This document shows positions 9,985-19,997 of a DNA stretch of 64,000 nt, in pieces. The stretch is taken from NCBI GenBank assembly GCA_039105265.1, contig JAPFFF010000042.1:806001-870000 (forward strand). Direction: 5' to 3'. The translations under genes were made by a program, and so were the position numbers. Origin of the DNA: Tritrichomonas musculus (Eukaryota; Parabasalia; Tritrichomonadida; Tritrichomonadidae). The stretch's first letter is position 1. Every line of letters starts with the position of its first letter. The notes below the pieces were generated by a model. It worked only from the letters and a program-made list of their open reading frames with translations. It was not told the DNA's origin and did no database searches.

Positions 9985-10925
9985 ACAGCTCGGAATTACT
10001 ACTGCAGGCCCATTCAATTTTTTGTCTTCTTATGACTGCGATTTGGGATCTTGCTTAAAATTGTCAAATTAAAAATTTTTGATGATAAAAATTTTGAAAA
10101 ATTTTGCTTTCTTTTAAGTTTTGAGAAAATATAACAAATAATTTAAAATGCTAACAAAAGCATTCAAAATTAATAAAATATAATAAATAAAGTATTCAAA
10201 ATAATTAAAATAATATAAATAAAATATTCAAAAAATAAAATTCTAAATAGAAAATTTCAGATTACAATTCAAAATTAATTAATTTTTTCTGTATAATTAT
10301 TTTTCGATTCTATTTAATTCTTAGAAACTTAATATACAAATTTTCAATTTGCTTTAAATCAGTAAAAAAGTATGAATTAATTTAATGATAATGTGAACAT
10401 TTAAAAAATATTAGAAAGTAATAAATAAAAAAATTTAATATTATATTGAATATTATATTCACCATAATATTAATCAATAACCTCTTTTAAGGCAAAAAAT
10501 AGGTCAATAATAATTGAATTCTTATTACTGTAAAACGCTAACTGCAGTAATAAGGGCGGTTTTTTCACCTATTTATGGTAAAATTGAATTGAATACCTTA
10601 TTACTGTAAACCGCTAACCGCAGTAATATGAACTTTTTGGCCTTTTTAAAGTCAAATATATTTGACCTTCAGATCGTTTATATTTGTATAAAAATGAATG
10701 ATAATTAAATGAAACTTTTTGAGAATAGTAAAATTATAAATGAATAAATCCAAGTTTTTTTTATCATAATTAAGAGAATGATACAATTTTCAACTAAAGA
10801 ACACAATTGAAAAAAATATTAAAAATTTAAATTTTTAAATTTTTAAAAATTTTTGAAAATTTTCAAATTGCTCTATTATTTGCTTATTACTGTAAAATAA
10901 CGCAACAGTAATAATTCCGAGCTGT
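9985..10925. mobile_element. 941-bp MITE with ~20-bp TIRs and 10-bp target duplication
   Basis: The left end ACAGCTCGGAATTACTACTG is matched at the right end in reverse complement, with one difference in about 20 bases. The 10-bp sequence ATTATTAAAT directly abuts both ends (9975-9984 and 10926-10935), which defines the target duplication. The interior has no ORF. It carries repeated CTTATTACTG/CAGTAATAAG hairpins (about 10529-10555 and 10592-10626, and near the right end). A 9-11-bp duplication is typical of Mutator-like elements, so a non-autonomous MULE is the likely class; no transposase is present. Confidence 0.85.
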
Positions 10926-11708
10926 ATTATTAAATACCATATTAATCAATGTTTTAAATTACTCTTCATTATCAACTGTAATAATTAAATGGAATGGAAA
11001 AAATAAAAATTTATTTTTTCTTAGAAATATGATTGATATAACTTTTTGAGTAATACCAAAAAATATTAAAATATTTAGTAAATTTATGTAATTACGCAAA
11101 AAAATACAAATTTATTCATATATAATATAAAAACATTGATTTTTAATATGAATAAATGATTTTTTCATTTAAAAATATCATTAAATGTAATATTTATTAA
11201 AAAAAAAAAAATTGAATTTTCAGAAATTTATTAAACTTTTTGATGACATAAACCACATAAAAAGTGAGATCGCTTTTTGGAGATTTTATTTATCAAATTC
11301 TTGAAATTGCTATATATTTGATAGCTTATTTATTAAATATTAATTATATAAACATTTTTTTATTATTATGTAAAAGCTCTACAATTTTGTAACGTAAATT
11401 TCTCAAAAAAATACGTTTAAATCATTTCAAAACTTATCTCATTTTAAAAATTTTTTTCTGAATACTCACAAAATTAAATTATTTGTTATTTATTCATTTT
11501 TCTTATATTAATATATGCTATATATAAACATGTTCAATATATAAAAATTATATTGTATTTATATCGTTAATGAATTGAAAATATGATTAATATATTGTAA
11601 ATTTAATTTATTCTTTATATATAAATGAAAAACTGTATTAATTCAAAAAAAATAATTCTTTTAAAAATTTGATAATATTTCTGTTTGTTTCTCAATTTAT
11701 TTGTGAAA
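10926..11708. other. Gene-free AT-rich spacer
   Basis: Begins with the right copy of the 10-bp target duplication (10926-10935). No ORF, RNA gene or repeat recognised in the remainder. Poly-A tract near 11200. It carries the promoter of the ABC transporter gene, in which I see no distinct motif. Confidence 0.5.
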
Positions 11709-13625
11709 ATGGGGAAAAGAAGAGTATCATCAGAGTATTCATCCAGTGGGGCCGATATGGAGCATCCCAGTCAAAACTTAAAGCATGATTTAAAAGGAAA
11801 AGACCAAATTGTTGCACGAGGAAAATTATATAAATTACTCTTGTCATATCCGATGGCCTGTTGTGCTATTATTCCATCGGTTATATTTGGTGCAGCACCA
11901 ATTTGCATATTTGTTCTTTTTGGTCAAATTTTAAATGAGCAAGCAGCTTTTGTTCAAACAGGGCAAAAAACACTTAATAAAATCAAAATCTGGTCCTTTT
12001 ATATTGCCTTATTGGCTGTAGTGTGTGCAATTTGCAAATTTTTGGTTTCTTTTTTATGGGTTAGAATGGGATCACGTTTTATTCTTGATCTCAAAGCAAG
12101 ACTTTTTGACAGTTTAATGACAAATGATATCCCATATTTTGATATCACTCCGATCGGTGGGATTCTTACCTTATTAGGCGAAGATTCACAATTAGTTCAA
12201 GATAATTTTGGTACAACTAAAGGTATTCAATTTCAAAACCTTGGCCAATTTTTAACAGGAATCATTCTTGCTTATGTTTATCAATGGAAATTGGCTTTGG
12301 TTGCAACTTGTATTCTACCTTTTGCAATTATTGTCATCTTTTTCTTCTCAAAGTTTATCGATAAGCATATCAATAAAAAATTCTTCTATGTTGCGAGAAT
12401 GATGACTATTGCAGAAGAAGCATTATCAGCTATTCGAACTGTTCGTGGCTTTAATAGAGAAGATATCGAATTTCAACGATTTATGTGTGAAACAGATAAT
12501 TGTGTCCATGAAGAAAGATTAGCATTAACTGGCGTTAATTCAATGTTTTCAATTATCATGATTGGAGTCTGGGCCTGTATTATCGGAAATTTGTATTTTG
12601 GAGGAACAATGGTTGATAAAGGAGATTTGAAAGCTGGTGACTTAATGTCCGTCTTTGGTTTCATGATGTTCGGTTCTATGGGTCTTATTGAACTCCAAAC
12701 TTCTCTCCAAGGTGAACAAAAAGCAATCAGTAGTGGAGCACGAATTTTAACCATGATAGAGCATGAACCAACAATTCCGTTTTCTGGTGGCGACACTATC
12801 AAAGATTTCAAAGGTCATATAGTTTTTCAGAATGTATCTTTCAAGTATCCAACTAGAGATGTTTACGTTTTGAAGAACGTTAACTTTGAAATAAAGCCTG
12901 GTCAAATGGGAGCTCTTGTTGGTCACAGTGGAAGTGGTAAATCAACTTGTATTCAGCTTCTTGAGCGATTTTATAACGTATCTGAAGGACTTATTTTACT
13001 TGATGATCATGATATCAATTCATTAGACCCTCGTTGGCTCCATAAGCAAATCGGGCTTGTTTCACAAGAGCCAATTCTTTTCCGTCTTTCTATTGGTGAA
13101 AATATTAAATATGCTAAGCCCGATGCTACTGAAGAAGAAATTGTAAAAGCCGCTGAAATGGCAAATGCCAAAAAATTCATTGAAAAACTGAATGGAAAGT
13201 ACGATTTTAATGTCGGAGAAAAAGGAGGATCATTGAGTGGTGGCCAGAGACAGCGTATTGCTATTGCGAGAGCTTTGATGATTGACCCTGTAATATTGAT
13301 GACCGATGAGGCAACATCAGCACTTGATGCTGCAAGTGAAAAAAAGGTTCAACAAGCCCTTGATAAAGTCATGGCGACAAGAACTTCTGTTGTAGTTGCT
13401 CATCGATTAACAACTGTGAAAAATGCAAATGTAATATATGTTTTCGATACTGGGGAAATTAAGGAAGTAGGAACGCATCAAGAATTGATCGATAAACATG
13501 GTGTTTATTATGAGCTTGTCAAAAGGCAACTTAAAGAAGAAGAAGAAGAAAAAGAGCACCATAAAGTTGAAAATGCTGAAGATGATGATGAAGATGATGA
13601 TGAAAATAGCGATGACAATGATTAA
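11709..13625 (+). CDS. ABC half transporter, ABCB type (638 aa)
   Basis: An ATP-driven membrane exporter subunit that should work as a dimer. I start at ATG 11709 (MGKRRVSSEY); upstream only a TTG extends the frame. The transmembrane domain (about residues 40-330) has six helices. The nucleotide-binding domain is complete: Walker A GHSGSGKST (405-413), Q-loop SQEP, signature LSGGQ (509-513), Walker B ILMTDE with D533 and catalytic E534, and switch His565 in VVAHRL. The layout is that of human ABCB8/9/10 and TAP half transporters, half the length of MDR1. The C-terminus is a Glu/Asp-rich acidic tail. There is no evident mitochondrial or hydrogenosomal presequence, and the substrate is unknown. 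Confidence 0.93.
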   Translation: MGKRRVSSEYSSSGADMEHPSQNLKHDLKGKDQIVARGKLYKLLLSYPMACCAIIPSVIFGAAPICIFVLFGQILNEQAAFVQTGQKTLNKIKIWSFYIALLAVVCAICKFLVSFLWVRMGSRFILDLKARLFDSLMTNDIPYFDITPIGGILTLLGEDSQLVQDNFGTTKGIQFQNLGQFLTGIILAYVYQWKLALVATCILPFAIIVIFFFSKFIDKHINKKFFYVARMMTIAEEALSAIRTVRGFNREDIEFQRFMCETDNCVHEERLALTGVNSMFSIIMIGVWACIIGNLYFGGTMVDKGDLKAGDLMSVFGFMMFGSMGLIELQTSLQGEQKAISSGARILTMIEHEPTIPFSGGDTIKDFKGHIVFQNVSFKYPTRDVYVLKNVNFEIKPGQMGALVGHSGSGKSTCIQLLERFYNVSEGLILLDDHDINSLDPRWLHKQIGLVSQEPILFRLSIGENIKYAKPDATEEEIVKAAEMANAKKFIEKLNGKYDFNVGEKGGSLSGGQRQRIAIARALMIDPVILMTDEATSALDAASEKKVQQALDKVMATRTSVVVAHRLTTVKNANVIYVFDTGEIKEVGTHQELIDKHGVYYELVKRQLKEEEEEKEHHKVENAEDDDEDDDENSDDND

Positions 13626-13756
13626 GTTGCCTAAATCATTTTATTTTTTCTCTTTATTTGTTTGTTTGGATTATTTTCCAAATGATTAGAGAAGTGTATC
13701 AATATTTGATGTTGTTTTAATAAAATTTTTTAAAAAATTGAATGGTTTATATCTTT

Positions 13757-13925
13757 CAATTAAGCACCTATAAACTCATAATAGATCAAGAAAACAAATA
13801 GCGTTATACCAGCAACTAATTCAAAAATGGAAATAAAAAAGTGAAATGGGCGGATTGTACCATATCCGCGAAGAAACATAAACTTATAAAAAAAAATTTC
13901 CAAGAATATCTGCTATGTTCTGGTA
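13757..13925 (-). pseudogene. Decayed C-terminal tail of an AVT-type amino-acid transporter
   Basis: Read on the minus strand, 13882-13760 encodes a tail resembling the last 40 residues of the adjacent transporter: FLRGYG, RPF, then an ISIFELVAGI stretch, ending in TAA. The intact gene has FIRGYG, RPF and IAIFELLVGI. Weaker similarity continues to about 13925 and then stops. It lies immediately past the 3' end of the intact gene in the same orientation. This is what remains when a tandem duplicate is deleted or when the gene's end has been duplicated. Confidence 0.75.
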
Positions 13926-14002
13926 ATTTTTTTATAATTTACATTGAAAAAAGAAAATAAGAGAGCAAAAATAGTTTACACAAAAAAATAAGAAAATATT
14001 AA

Positions 14003-15271
14003 TCAAGAATGTATGAAATCAAAATAAATATAGAAAACAATAGCAGCAATTCCAACAAGTAGTTCAAAAATAGCTATGAAAAGGTAAAATGGGCGGCTTT
14101 TTCCATAGCCACGAATGAACATAGTTGGAGGAATAAAGAACATGAACAGCGCTGCGATGATATCGCTCAATTTATCAATAATATCAGTGATTTCATTTGG
14201 TAAATTTGATAATGCGCATCCAATTAATGAAAATGTGATGCCAAAAAGAACCCATGTCTCTTGTGGGATATTTTCTCGTTTCTCAAAGATTTGAATTAAT
14301 GAATATCGGCATACATTAATGCGAACAAACATGGTGAAGATAATCATGATGAATGATAAAAGATGGCCAACAATTAATAAAATACGGTCGGCCGTTGTTT
14401 CTTCTGGATAATACGTCAATATTGAACCTCCTGTATTTTTCGAAAAGAAAGAAAAATAACTGAAAATTCCCATCAATGAATAAAGTATGAAACAAGAAAT
14501 GATCAAAGTCAAAAATATTAATGATAAACCTCGTTTGCTTCCATTCTTTGAATATTTCAAACTTGGATATTCTAACGGGTAAATCAAGTAAGCCAAAATA
14601 AAACTAGATAAACATCCAACCCAATGATCAGAAACATCAAAAAACTTAAATTCATTAGATGGATCAAATCCATTCTTACATGCATCAATTATAAATCTAA
14701 TAATTATATAAATTAGTAAGAGAGTAAATGATGCCATTGAAATATAAGAAATTGTTATTGTGGTATGTGGGCTGGAAGATATGCAAAAAGGAATGCTAAA
14801 TACTAGCGTGATCAGAATCCCAATTACAAATTGATATTTCTCTACTTCTTCAATTTTGTGTGATGAATCCTCAAATAATTCAATTATTAAAGAAACAATT
14901 GTTATTACTGATCCTTGAAGAAATTGATAATAGCCCATTAAATTAATAATTGCAAATATGATACTAAATACTGCAAGTGTAATCGAACTCCATTCTGAAA
15001 AGGCTGACTTCCAGATTTCTTCAAATGTACTAGCATGATAACGCGAAGCTGATAAAACATATAATTCTAATGAATAAAAGCTGAGAATAGCAACAGCTAT
15101 ACTTACGATTAATGAAAATAATAAACCAGCTCTAAATGCGAAACCTAACTTTAAAGCGCCAGATCCAATGGCGACGTTTAAACAATAAACAACAAAATCG
15201 ATAAATTTAATATTTCCAAAATGATGAAACATTGGTGTATCATCTTCTATATCGCGTAATATTTTCCCCAT
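14003..15271 (-). CDS. Amino-acid transporter, AAAP/AVT family (422 aa)
   Basis: A secondary amino-acid carrier of the amino acid/auxin permease (SLC32/36/38) family. The N-terminal signature is clear: a hydrophobic helix reading NVAIGSGALKLGFAFRAG (about residues 32-49), the family's conserved unwound first helix. About eleven hydrophobic segments follow. An EEVEKYQF-type loop lies near residue 140 and a KYSKNGSKRG loop near 240. The length is normal for the family. The protein presumably imports amino acids or moves them across vacuolar/lysosomal membrane; substrate and membrane cannot be read from sequence. A decayed copy of its C-terminus sits just downstream, so this locus once held a duplicate. 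Confidence 0.88.
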   Translation of the reverse strand: MGKILRDIEDDTPMFHHFGNIKFIDFVVYCLNVAIGSGALKLGFAFRAGLLFSLIVSIAVAILSFYSLELYVLSASRYHASTFEEIWKSAFSEWSSITLAVFSIIFAIINLMGYYQFLQGSVITIVSLIIELFEDSSHKIEEVEKYQFVIGILITLVFSIPFCISSSPHTTITISYISMASFTLLLIYIIIRFIIDACKNGFDPSNEFKFFDVSDHWVGCLSSFILAYLIYPLEYPSLKYSKNGSKRGLSLIFLTLIISCFILYSLMGIFSYFSFFSKNTGGSILTYYPEETTADRILLIVGHLLSFIMIIFTMFVRINVCRYSLIQIFEKRENIPQETWVLFGITFSLIGCALSNLPNEITDIIDKLSDIIAALFMFFIPPTMFIRGYGKSRPFYLFIAIFELLVGIAAIVFYIYFDFIHS

Positions 15272-15811
15272 TTCTTTGTAGTAAGGTGTTTAAAAATATC
15301 AAATTGAAATAAAATTTTTAAATGATTGAAAGCAAATTCATTTTTTGAGAAGAAAATTCTAAGAAAGATAAAAAGTTTCAGTTATTTGAAATCATTTTTG
15401 ATGTATATTTTGATTTCACTAATTATAATTAAATCAGCTGTTTTAGTTTCTTTTTGTATTATACGTTTAAGTAATAATTCAAAATTTGAATTGATTGAAA
15501 AAAATTCGTTTGGATTCATATTATTAATGTATCTTATTTAAAATCCCAGTTTTAATAAATTAAAACTGTACTTTCAATTTAACATTCAAAACAAAAATAA
15601 ATTTTGCAAGAAAAAGGTTCATATGAATTTGTACATATTATCATTGTGAACAAGCATGTAGAAAATATCGTTGTATCCTTTGAAGTAGATGGATTTAATT
15701 GTATTTAAGCAGGTGATTTTGAAATAACAAATATATATTTAGAAGAAAAATTGAACAATTTGTAGAATTACTTCATACCAAATAACGTTTAATTTTTTGT
15801 TGTAGTTTATT
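15272..15811. other. Divergent intergenic region (transporter / phosphoesterase)
   Basis: A shared upstream region between genes pointing apart. The 10-mer AATAACGTTT at 15781-15790 lies 21 nt before the phosphoesterase ATG and recurs upstream of the coiled-coil gene at 55555. The frame at 15326-15541 starts with TTG and is A/T-driven, so I do not count it as a gene. Confidence 0.5.
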
Positions 15812-16588
15812 ATGAATAAAATATGGGCATTGAGTGATATCCATTTACCAGGAACTTCAATTAAAAGTATGGACAAATATGGAGATATTTGGATAAATCA
15901 TGTAAAAGTAATATTTGATAATGTCAATAAATTATGTGCAAAAGATGATCTTTTGCTAATTCCTGGTGACATTTCATGGGCGACAAATATTGAAAGGGCG
16001 CAAAAAGATTTCGAATATTTGTCCCAATTTCCTTGCAGAATAATTATGTGCCCAGGTAATCATGATCAATGGTCAAAAGTTCAACCCGAAATTTTATTAA
16101 AAGCATTACCTAAGAATGTTACTTGGATTCAAGATGTTTGTTTTCGTTTAGGTAATGTTGCAATTTCTGGATGCTGTTTCTGGGAATTTCAAAATGTTTT
16201 TCCATGGCCAAATCACTGCGAAATAATGTGCAATCGAGAAAAGAAGCAGCGTGAAGCGCGTAAAGAATTTGATAAAGCGTTGAAAATACTGCCAGACGAA
16301 GTTGATATTATAAAAATTTTGATGCTTCATGTCCCGCCAATTCCTTATGACGCTCATCAATACACTTTTTCAACAGAAATAGCATCAAAAAATGTGGATT
16401 ACTGTGTTTTTGGGCATGCGCATAATGTAACAGAGTATCTGCCAGCTTGTGATGCAAAAATTGACGGTACTCAATATTATTTATGTTCGTGTGATTGGTT
16501 GAAAATGACTCCAAAACAGATTTGTGAATTTGAAAGCGATTTCCAACCATATATAATCAATGAAAAAGGTAAGATCACGTACTTGTAA
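15812..16588 (+). CDS. Calcineurin-like metallophosphoesterase (258 aa)
   Basis: A dinuclear-metal phosphoesterase. All five metal/phosphate motifs are in place: D9-x-H11 (SDIHLP), GD at 52-53 (PGDISWA), GNHD at 82-85 with N83 and H84, H173 in MLHVPP, and GHAH at 201-204. The sequence style (the ISWAT and FWEF phrases) fits the prokaryotic-like single-domain phosphohydrolases found in trichomonads rather than PP1/PP2 phosphatases. It has no signal peptide and no extra domain, and the length is typical. The substrate (nucleotide, phosphodiester or phosphoprotein) is not determined. Confidence 0.93.
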   Translation: MNKIWALSDIHLPGTSIKSMDKYGDIWINHVKVIFDNVNKLCAKDDLLLIPGDISWATNIERAQKDFEYLSQFPCRIIMCPGNHDQWSKVQPEILLKALPKNVTWIQDVCFRLGNVAISGCCFWEFQNVFPWPNHCEIMCNREKKQREARKEFDKALKILPDEVDIIKILMLHVPPIPYDAHQYTFSTEIASKNVDYCVFGHAHNVTEYLPACDAKIDGTQYYLCSCDWLKMTPKQICEFESDFQPYIINEKGKITYL

Positions 16589-16710
16589 TACTGTTATTTA
16601 AAAAAAAAAAAAAAAAAAAAAGAAATATAAAGAGAAATTATGTATTAAATAATTAAATATATACACAATCCGTTTGTTGATTTATTCACATTCAACATTT
16701 ATATTTTTGG

Positions 16711-18234
16711 TCAACGGATATTTTTAATACGATCAATTTTAACGCCACCTAATTCAGCAAATGTTTTAACAGCTTCAACAAGAAAATCGCCATATGAAAC
16801 AGGTAGTTGTGATAATAAAGCTTCAACTTCAAATTTATTATCTTTTTTCATAACTTCCCAAACAGAAAGAGAAGCATCGTAGGCGACATCCCATGATATG
16901 AAAAGAGAAGCTAATTTCTGAATTAATGCAATTTCTCTTTTACTTGATCTTCGGTAAATTTCCCCTCCTCTCTTTCGTCTTTCAATAAGATTATCTGAGG
17001 AAGACAGAAATCTGAGAAGTGGGCTGCCCATTGGCTTTGGAACATCTTGATTAAGTTCTTTAATAAAGCAATAAGTATTCTGTTCTTCTTTTGTATAATT
17101 ATCTGGAAATAGTTCAACACGTAAGGTGACACGTTCATCTAATTGTATTTTTGGATGATAATTTGGTGTCCTCTTACTGAGATCAACTGGATAAGGATAT
17201 TCTAATTGGATGGTCTCAACTTTACATTTTCCTTGTAATTGTGAAAAAATATAAAGTTCTTTTGAAGATTTTTGGTTTCTGTTTTTCATTTCGATATACC
17301 TTTCAACTTGTGCAGTAGTCATTTTTCCAGTTTTTCCTTCATAATCATCATCGTCATCTAAATCTGCTAATTTTCCTTGGAAAATTGCTAGCATTTTACG
17401 AAGATTCCTCTGAGGTTTCTCTTGGTCAGCATGGAAAGATACGAAAAATGTTTCTGGATTACTCATCAATAATTCTGTAACACGAATATAATATTTCAAA
17501 TCATAACTTGGAGCAACATTACCGCTCTTAACCATCAGTGCGGCCATTGTCAAAATAAAATAAGGCATGTCAGGTGGGCATGATAAAGCAGCCAAAAGAA
17601 GATCTGAAACGCAACTATAACTATAATACTTCAATGGAGCATTATCTCTAAAGTATAAAACTTGCGCTCTTACGTCAGTTATTGTCCTTAAATGCAATGA
17701 TAGCTCATAAAGTGAATTGCCAATATTCGATAATCTAGTTCTGCTTTTAGCTGCTTGTATCTGGCTTCTTGAAAGCTCAGAAACATGGGATATTTGAGAC
17801 ATCATAGAAACTTGCAAGTTATCATTGTCAACATCATTTTCAAAGGTGTAATCATCATTCACTGAGAGGGTAGCTGATCTTCTGCTGCTTTCGATTTCTG
17901 GTAAGTGGAGTTGATCAAATTCAAGCATTGAGTTAAACTCGTCTTGGGAATAGAGATCTCTTTTGGTACTAGATAGAGATTCAGATGACTTTTGACTATC
18001 AGCTTCGGCGAAATTTGATAATAAAGCTTCCGAAAGTGTTACTTGTGGCGAAGGTGGTTGAGAAAAGGACGATTCTGATAAATTTGGTGATGTCGATTGG
18101 TTTTTTGAATCTTTGTTTGAACGGAAGGGAACAACGTTATTCTTTGTTGTATTGCGAATGAGGAGGTCTTTACAGTTTGCAATCTCTCTTGTATTTCTTT
18201 TTGCTAAGCTTGAACTGTAAGTATTTCTTCTCAT
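16711..18234 (-). CDS. Unknown protein with disordered N-terminus (507 aa)
   Basis: I do not recognise the family. Residues 1-130 are Ser/Thr/Asn/Gln-rich and likely disordered, with several SP/TS sites. Residues about 150-290 form a compact helical region (NSLYELSLHLRTITDVRAQ onward) in which helices alternate with short loops. A charged loop DDDDDYEGK follows near 275. The last 120 residues form a second helical block (SKREIALIQKLASLFISWDVAYDASLSVW...). No membrane segment or catalytic motif is visible. The frame is intact and ends 120 bp from the convergent phosphoesterase gene. Confidence 0.75.
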   Translation of the reverse strand: MRRNTYSSSLAKRNTREIANCKDLLIRNTTKNNVVPFRSNKDSKNQSTSPNLSESSFSQPPSPQVTLSEALLSNFAEADSQKSSESLSSTKRDLYSQDEFNSMLEFDQLHLPEIESSRRSATLSVNDDYTFENDVDNDNLQVSMMSQISHVSELSRSQIQAAKSRTRLSNIGNSLYELSLHLRTITDVRAQVLYFRDNAPLKYYSYSCVSDLLLAALSCPPDMPYFILTMAALMVKSGNVAPSYDLKYYIRVTELLMSNPETFFVSFHADQEKPQRNLRKMLAIFQGKLADLDDDDDYEGKTGKMTTAQVERYIEMKNRNQKSSKELYIFSQLQGKCKVETIQLEYPYPVDLSKRTPNYHPKIQLDERVTLRVELFPDNYTKEEQNTYCFIKELNQDVPKPMGSPLLRFLSSSDNLIERRKRGGEIYRRSSKREIALIQKLASLFISWDVAYDASLSVWEVMKKDNKFEVEALLSQLPVSYGDFLVEAVKTFAELGGVKIDRIKNIR

Positions 18235-18845
18235 TAGAACTTTTTTTACGAGAGTGATATGACATTTTATAAATTCAAAAAATTAAAAAACCGTGAAATT
18301 TATTGAAATTGTAAATTTTTAATTTTCAGTTAAATTAACAGTTTAAATTTAAATCTTTGTTTTTTCATCATTTATTCTTGTTCATTATTCATTTTTTAGA
18401 GATAAAAAAAATGAATTTAATTTAATTTCAACTTGAATCTCTCAATTTTTGTGTTATTGTAATGGTCATTTACCCCGCCATTTTATACCAGTATTCCTGA
18501 AAAAGAAAAAATCTACGGTTTTTGTAACAAATCTAAATTTAACTTTAGATCTGCTGATTAGACATTGGTAAAAGTTAACTAAGTTAAATTCACTTCTTTG
18601 ATATTCCAAAAAAAAAAAAAAAAAATATTTGAAAATAAATTAGAAACGTAGATCAATTTCCCAAACATATACGTTATCATTTACATGATTGTTTTGCTTA
18701 TTAGAAAGCATTTCATTTATAATTCAAATTATAAAAAAATAATGATTAATTATTTGTCAAATAAATATATAAAAGCAAACAGAATTGTATAAAACAAACA
18801 TAATTTTATAAAACTTACAGTAATGATTAAAATTAATTAACCAGA
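18235..18845. other. Intergenic spacer between two minus-strand genes
   Basis: AT-rich; no ORF. A short inverted repeat ATCTAAATTTAACTTTAGAT lies at 18531-18550, and a slightly less AT-rich patch (ACCCCGCCATTTTATACC) near 18472-18490. Either could be promoter sequence of the 507-aa gene. Confidence 0.45.
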
Positions 18846-19997
18846 TTAAGCAATTGAGAATGGAACTGTAGGCATCACACTTTCTCTTCCGCAAGAAAGA
18901 ACATCAATTGAATCATAAAATGGTCCAATTATTTGTGAAGATGCAATTGAAAATATTATATCGTCAGGTATGTTTGAATTGCATTCTACCTCAAAGCAAT
19001 TGTGGCCAACCTTTCTAAGAATGAACACGGTTTCTCCATTTTTGTCTTTTAGTGCCATATTTATAGGAGATCTCTTAAATGGATGATGGTACCTTCCAGA
19101 TATAACTTGTTTATAAGCAGAGCTTTTAGTTTTCATATCAGTATCTTTTGGAAACCAGTTTACTGCTTTGTCATCAAGATGAAATGAAACTTCCATTGAA
19201 AAGTTACTACTTTTTCCAAGAATGTATTTTATATTTATTTCTGTTCCTTCAAGAAAAGCTTTACTGGTGAGATTTGAATCTCTTTCAATTTTTGGAGTGA
19301 ATTTAGATTGATTTAAATTGGTTTTATCTGAAAGATATATTTTTTTGCCTTTAACTTTAGCAGTCATTGTTGTTTTATTATTTTTAATGAACATTAAGCG
19401 TTGCCCTCTTGATAAAAATTCTGATTTGATTAAATAAATATCTGGTAATCCGTTTGTCCATTGATCCTGTGTCTGATTATTGTTTACAATTGTTTCTATC
19501 TGGTTACCATTTTCGTGAGAATCAACGCATTCTTCATTAGACTCATCACTTTCAAATTCAAGTTCTGAAAAATTACTAAGATGATGAATTAATTTGCCAA
19601 TTGTTGTTATATGTAAAAATCTTGCTGCAAATGAATTATCATACTTTTCGTATGGAATTGAAAAGTTTGGATCAATTGTTTTTTGAACAAAAGAGAGTGC
19701 TTTATTGTAGATATCATTGGCTTGAAACATATAAGCAATCTCACAAATTTCTTTAATTTCAGAGTTTTGAACATCAGTCTGAAGATTTTGACATATTTTT
19801 AGGAAGTTTTCCATATTTCTTTCAGAGAAATTTTCATATAAAATTTCTAATTGCGGTTCACCTTTTTCTTCTTCTTCAAAGAAAGATATAATCATATTTT
19901 TAAATCTTGTTGAAGCTTGACAAAGAAGATTTGAATCAACATAATAGGAGTTTCCCTTATAAATTATAGGTATTGTGTTAGAAATTGTTACTTGCAT
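18846..19997 (-). CDS. BTB-like N-terminus with a possible tubby/LURP-like C-terminus (383 aa)
   Basis: Residues 1-115 have the layout of a BTB/POZ fold as used in trichomonad protein families: a beta-hairpin with YKGNSYYVDSNLLCQAS, a helix with FKNMIISFF, a FSERNMENFLKIC helix, and an EICEIAYMFQANDIYNKALSFV pair. An acidic linker runs from about 145 to 175. Residues about 180-383 are beta-rich. The end (ALKDKNGETVFILRKVGHNCFEVEC, then FSIASSQIIGPF) resembles tubby or LURP-one sheets around a central helix, but I rate that as tentative. BTB proteins often act as oligomerising adaptors for Cul3 ligases; nothing in this sequence proves that role. Confidence 0.65.
   Translation of the reverse strand: MQVTISNTIPIIYKGNSYYVDSNLLCQASTRFKNMIISFFEEEEKGEPQLEILYENFSERNMENFLKICQNLQTDVQNSEIKEICEIAYMFQANDIYNKALSFVQKTIDPNFSIPYEKYDNSFAARFLHITTIGKLIHHLSNFSELEFESDESNEECVDSHENGNQIETIVNNNQTQDQWTNGLPDIYLIKSEFLSRGQRLMFIKNNKTTMTAKVKGKKIYLSDKTNLNQSKFTPKIERDSNLTSKAFLEGTEINIKYILGKSSNFSMEVSFHLDDKAVNWFPKDTDMKTKSSAYKQVISGRYHHPFKRSPINMALKDKNGETVFILRKVGHNCFEVECNSNIPDDIIFSIASSQIIGPFYDSIDVLSCGRESVMPTVPFSIA

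Noticed and set aside
15326-15541. 71-codon plus-strand frame between transporter and phosphoesterase
   Set aside because: Starts with TTG, is Ile/Phe/Ser/Lys-biased as expected of random A/T-rich DNA, and overlaps the promoter region of both neighbours.
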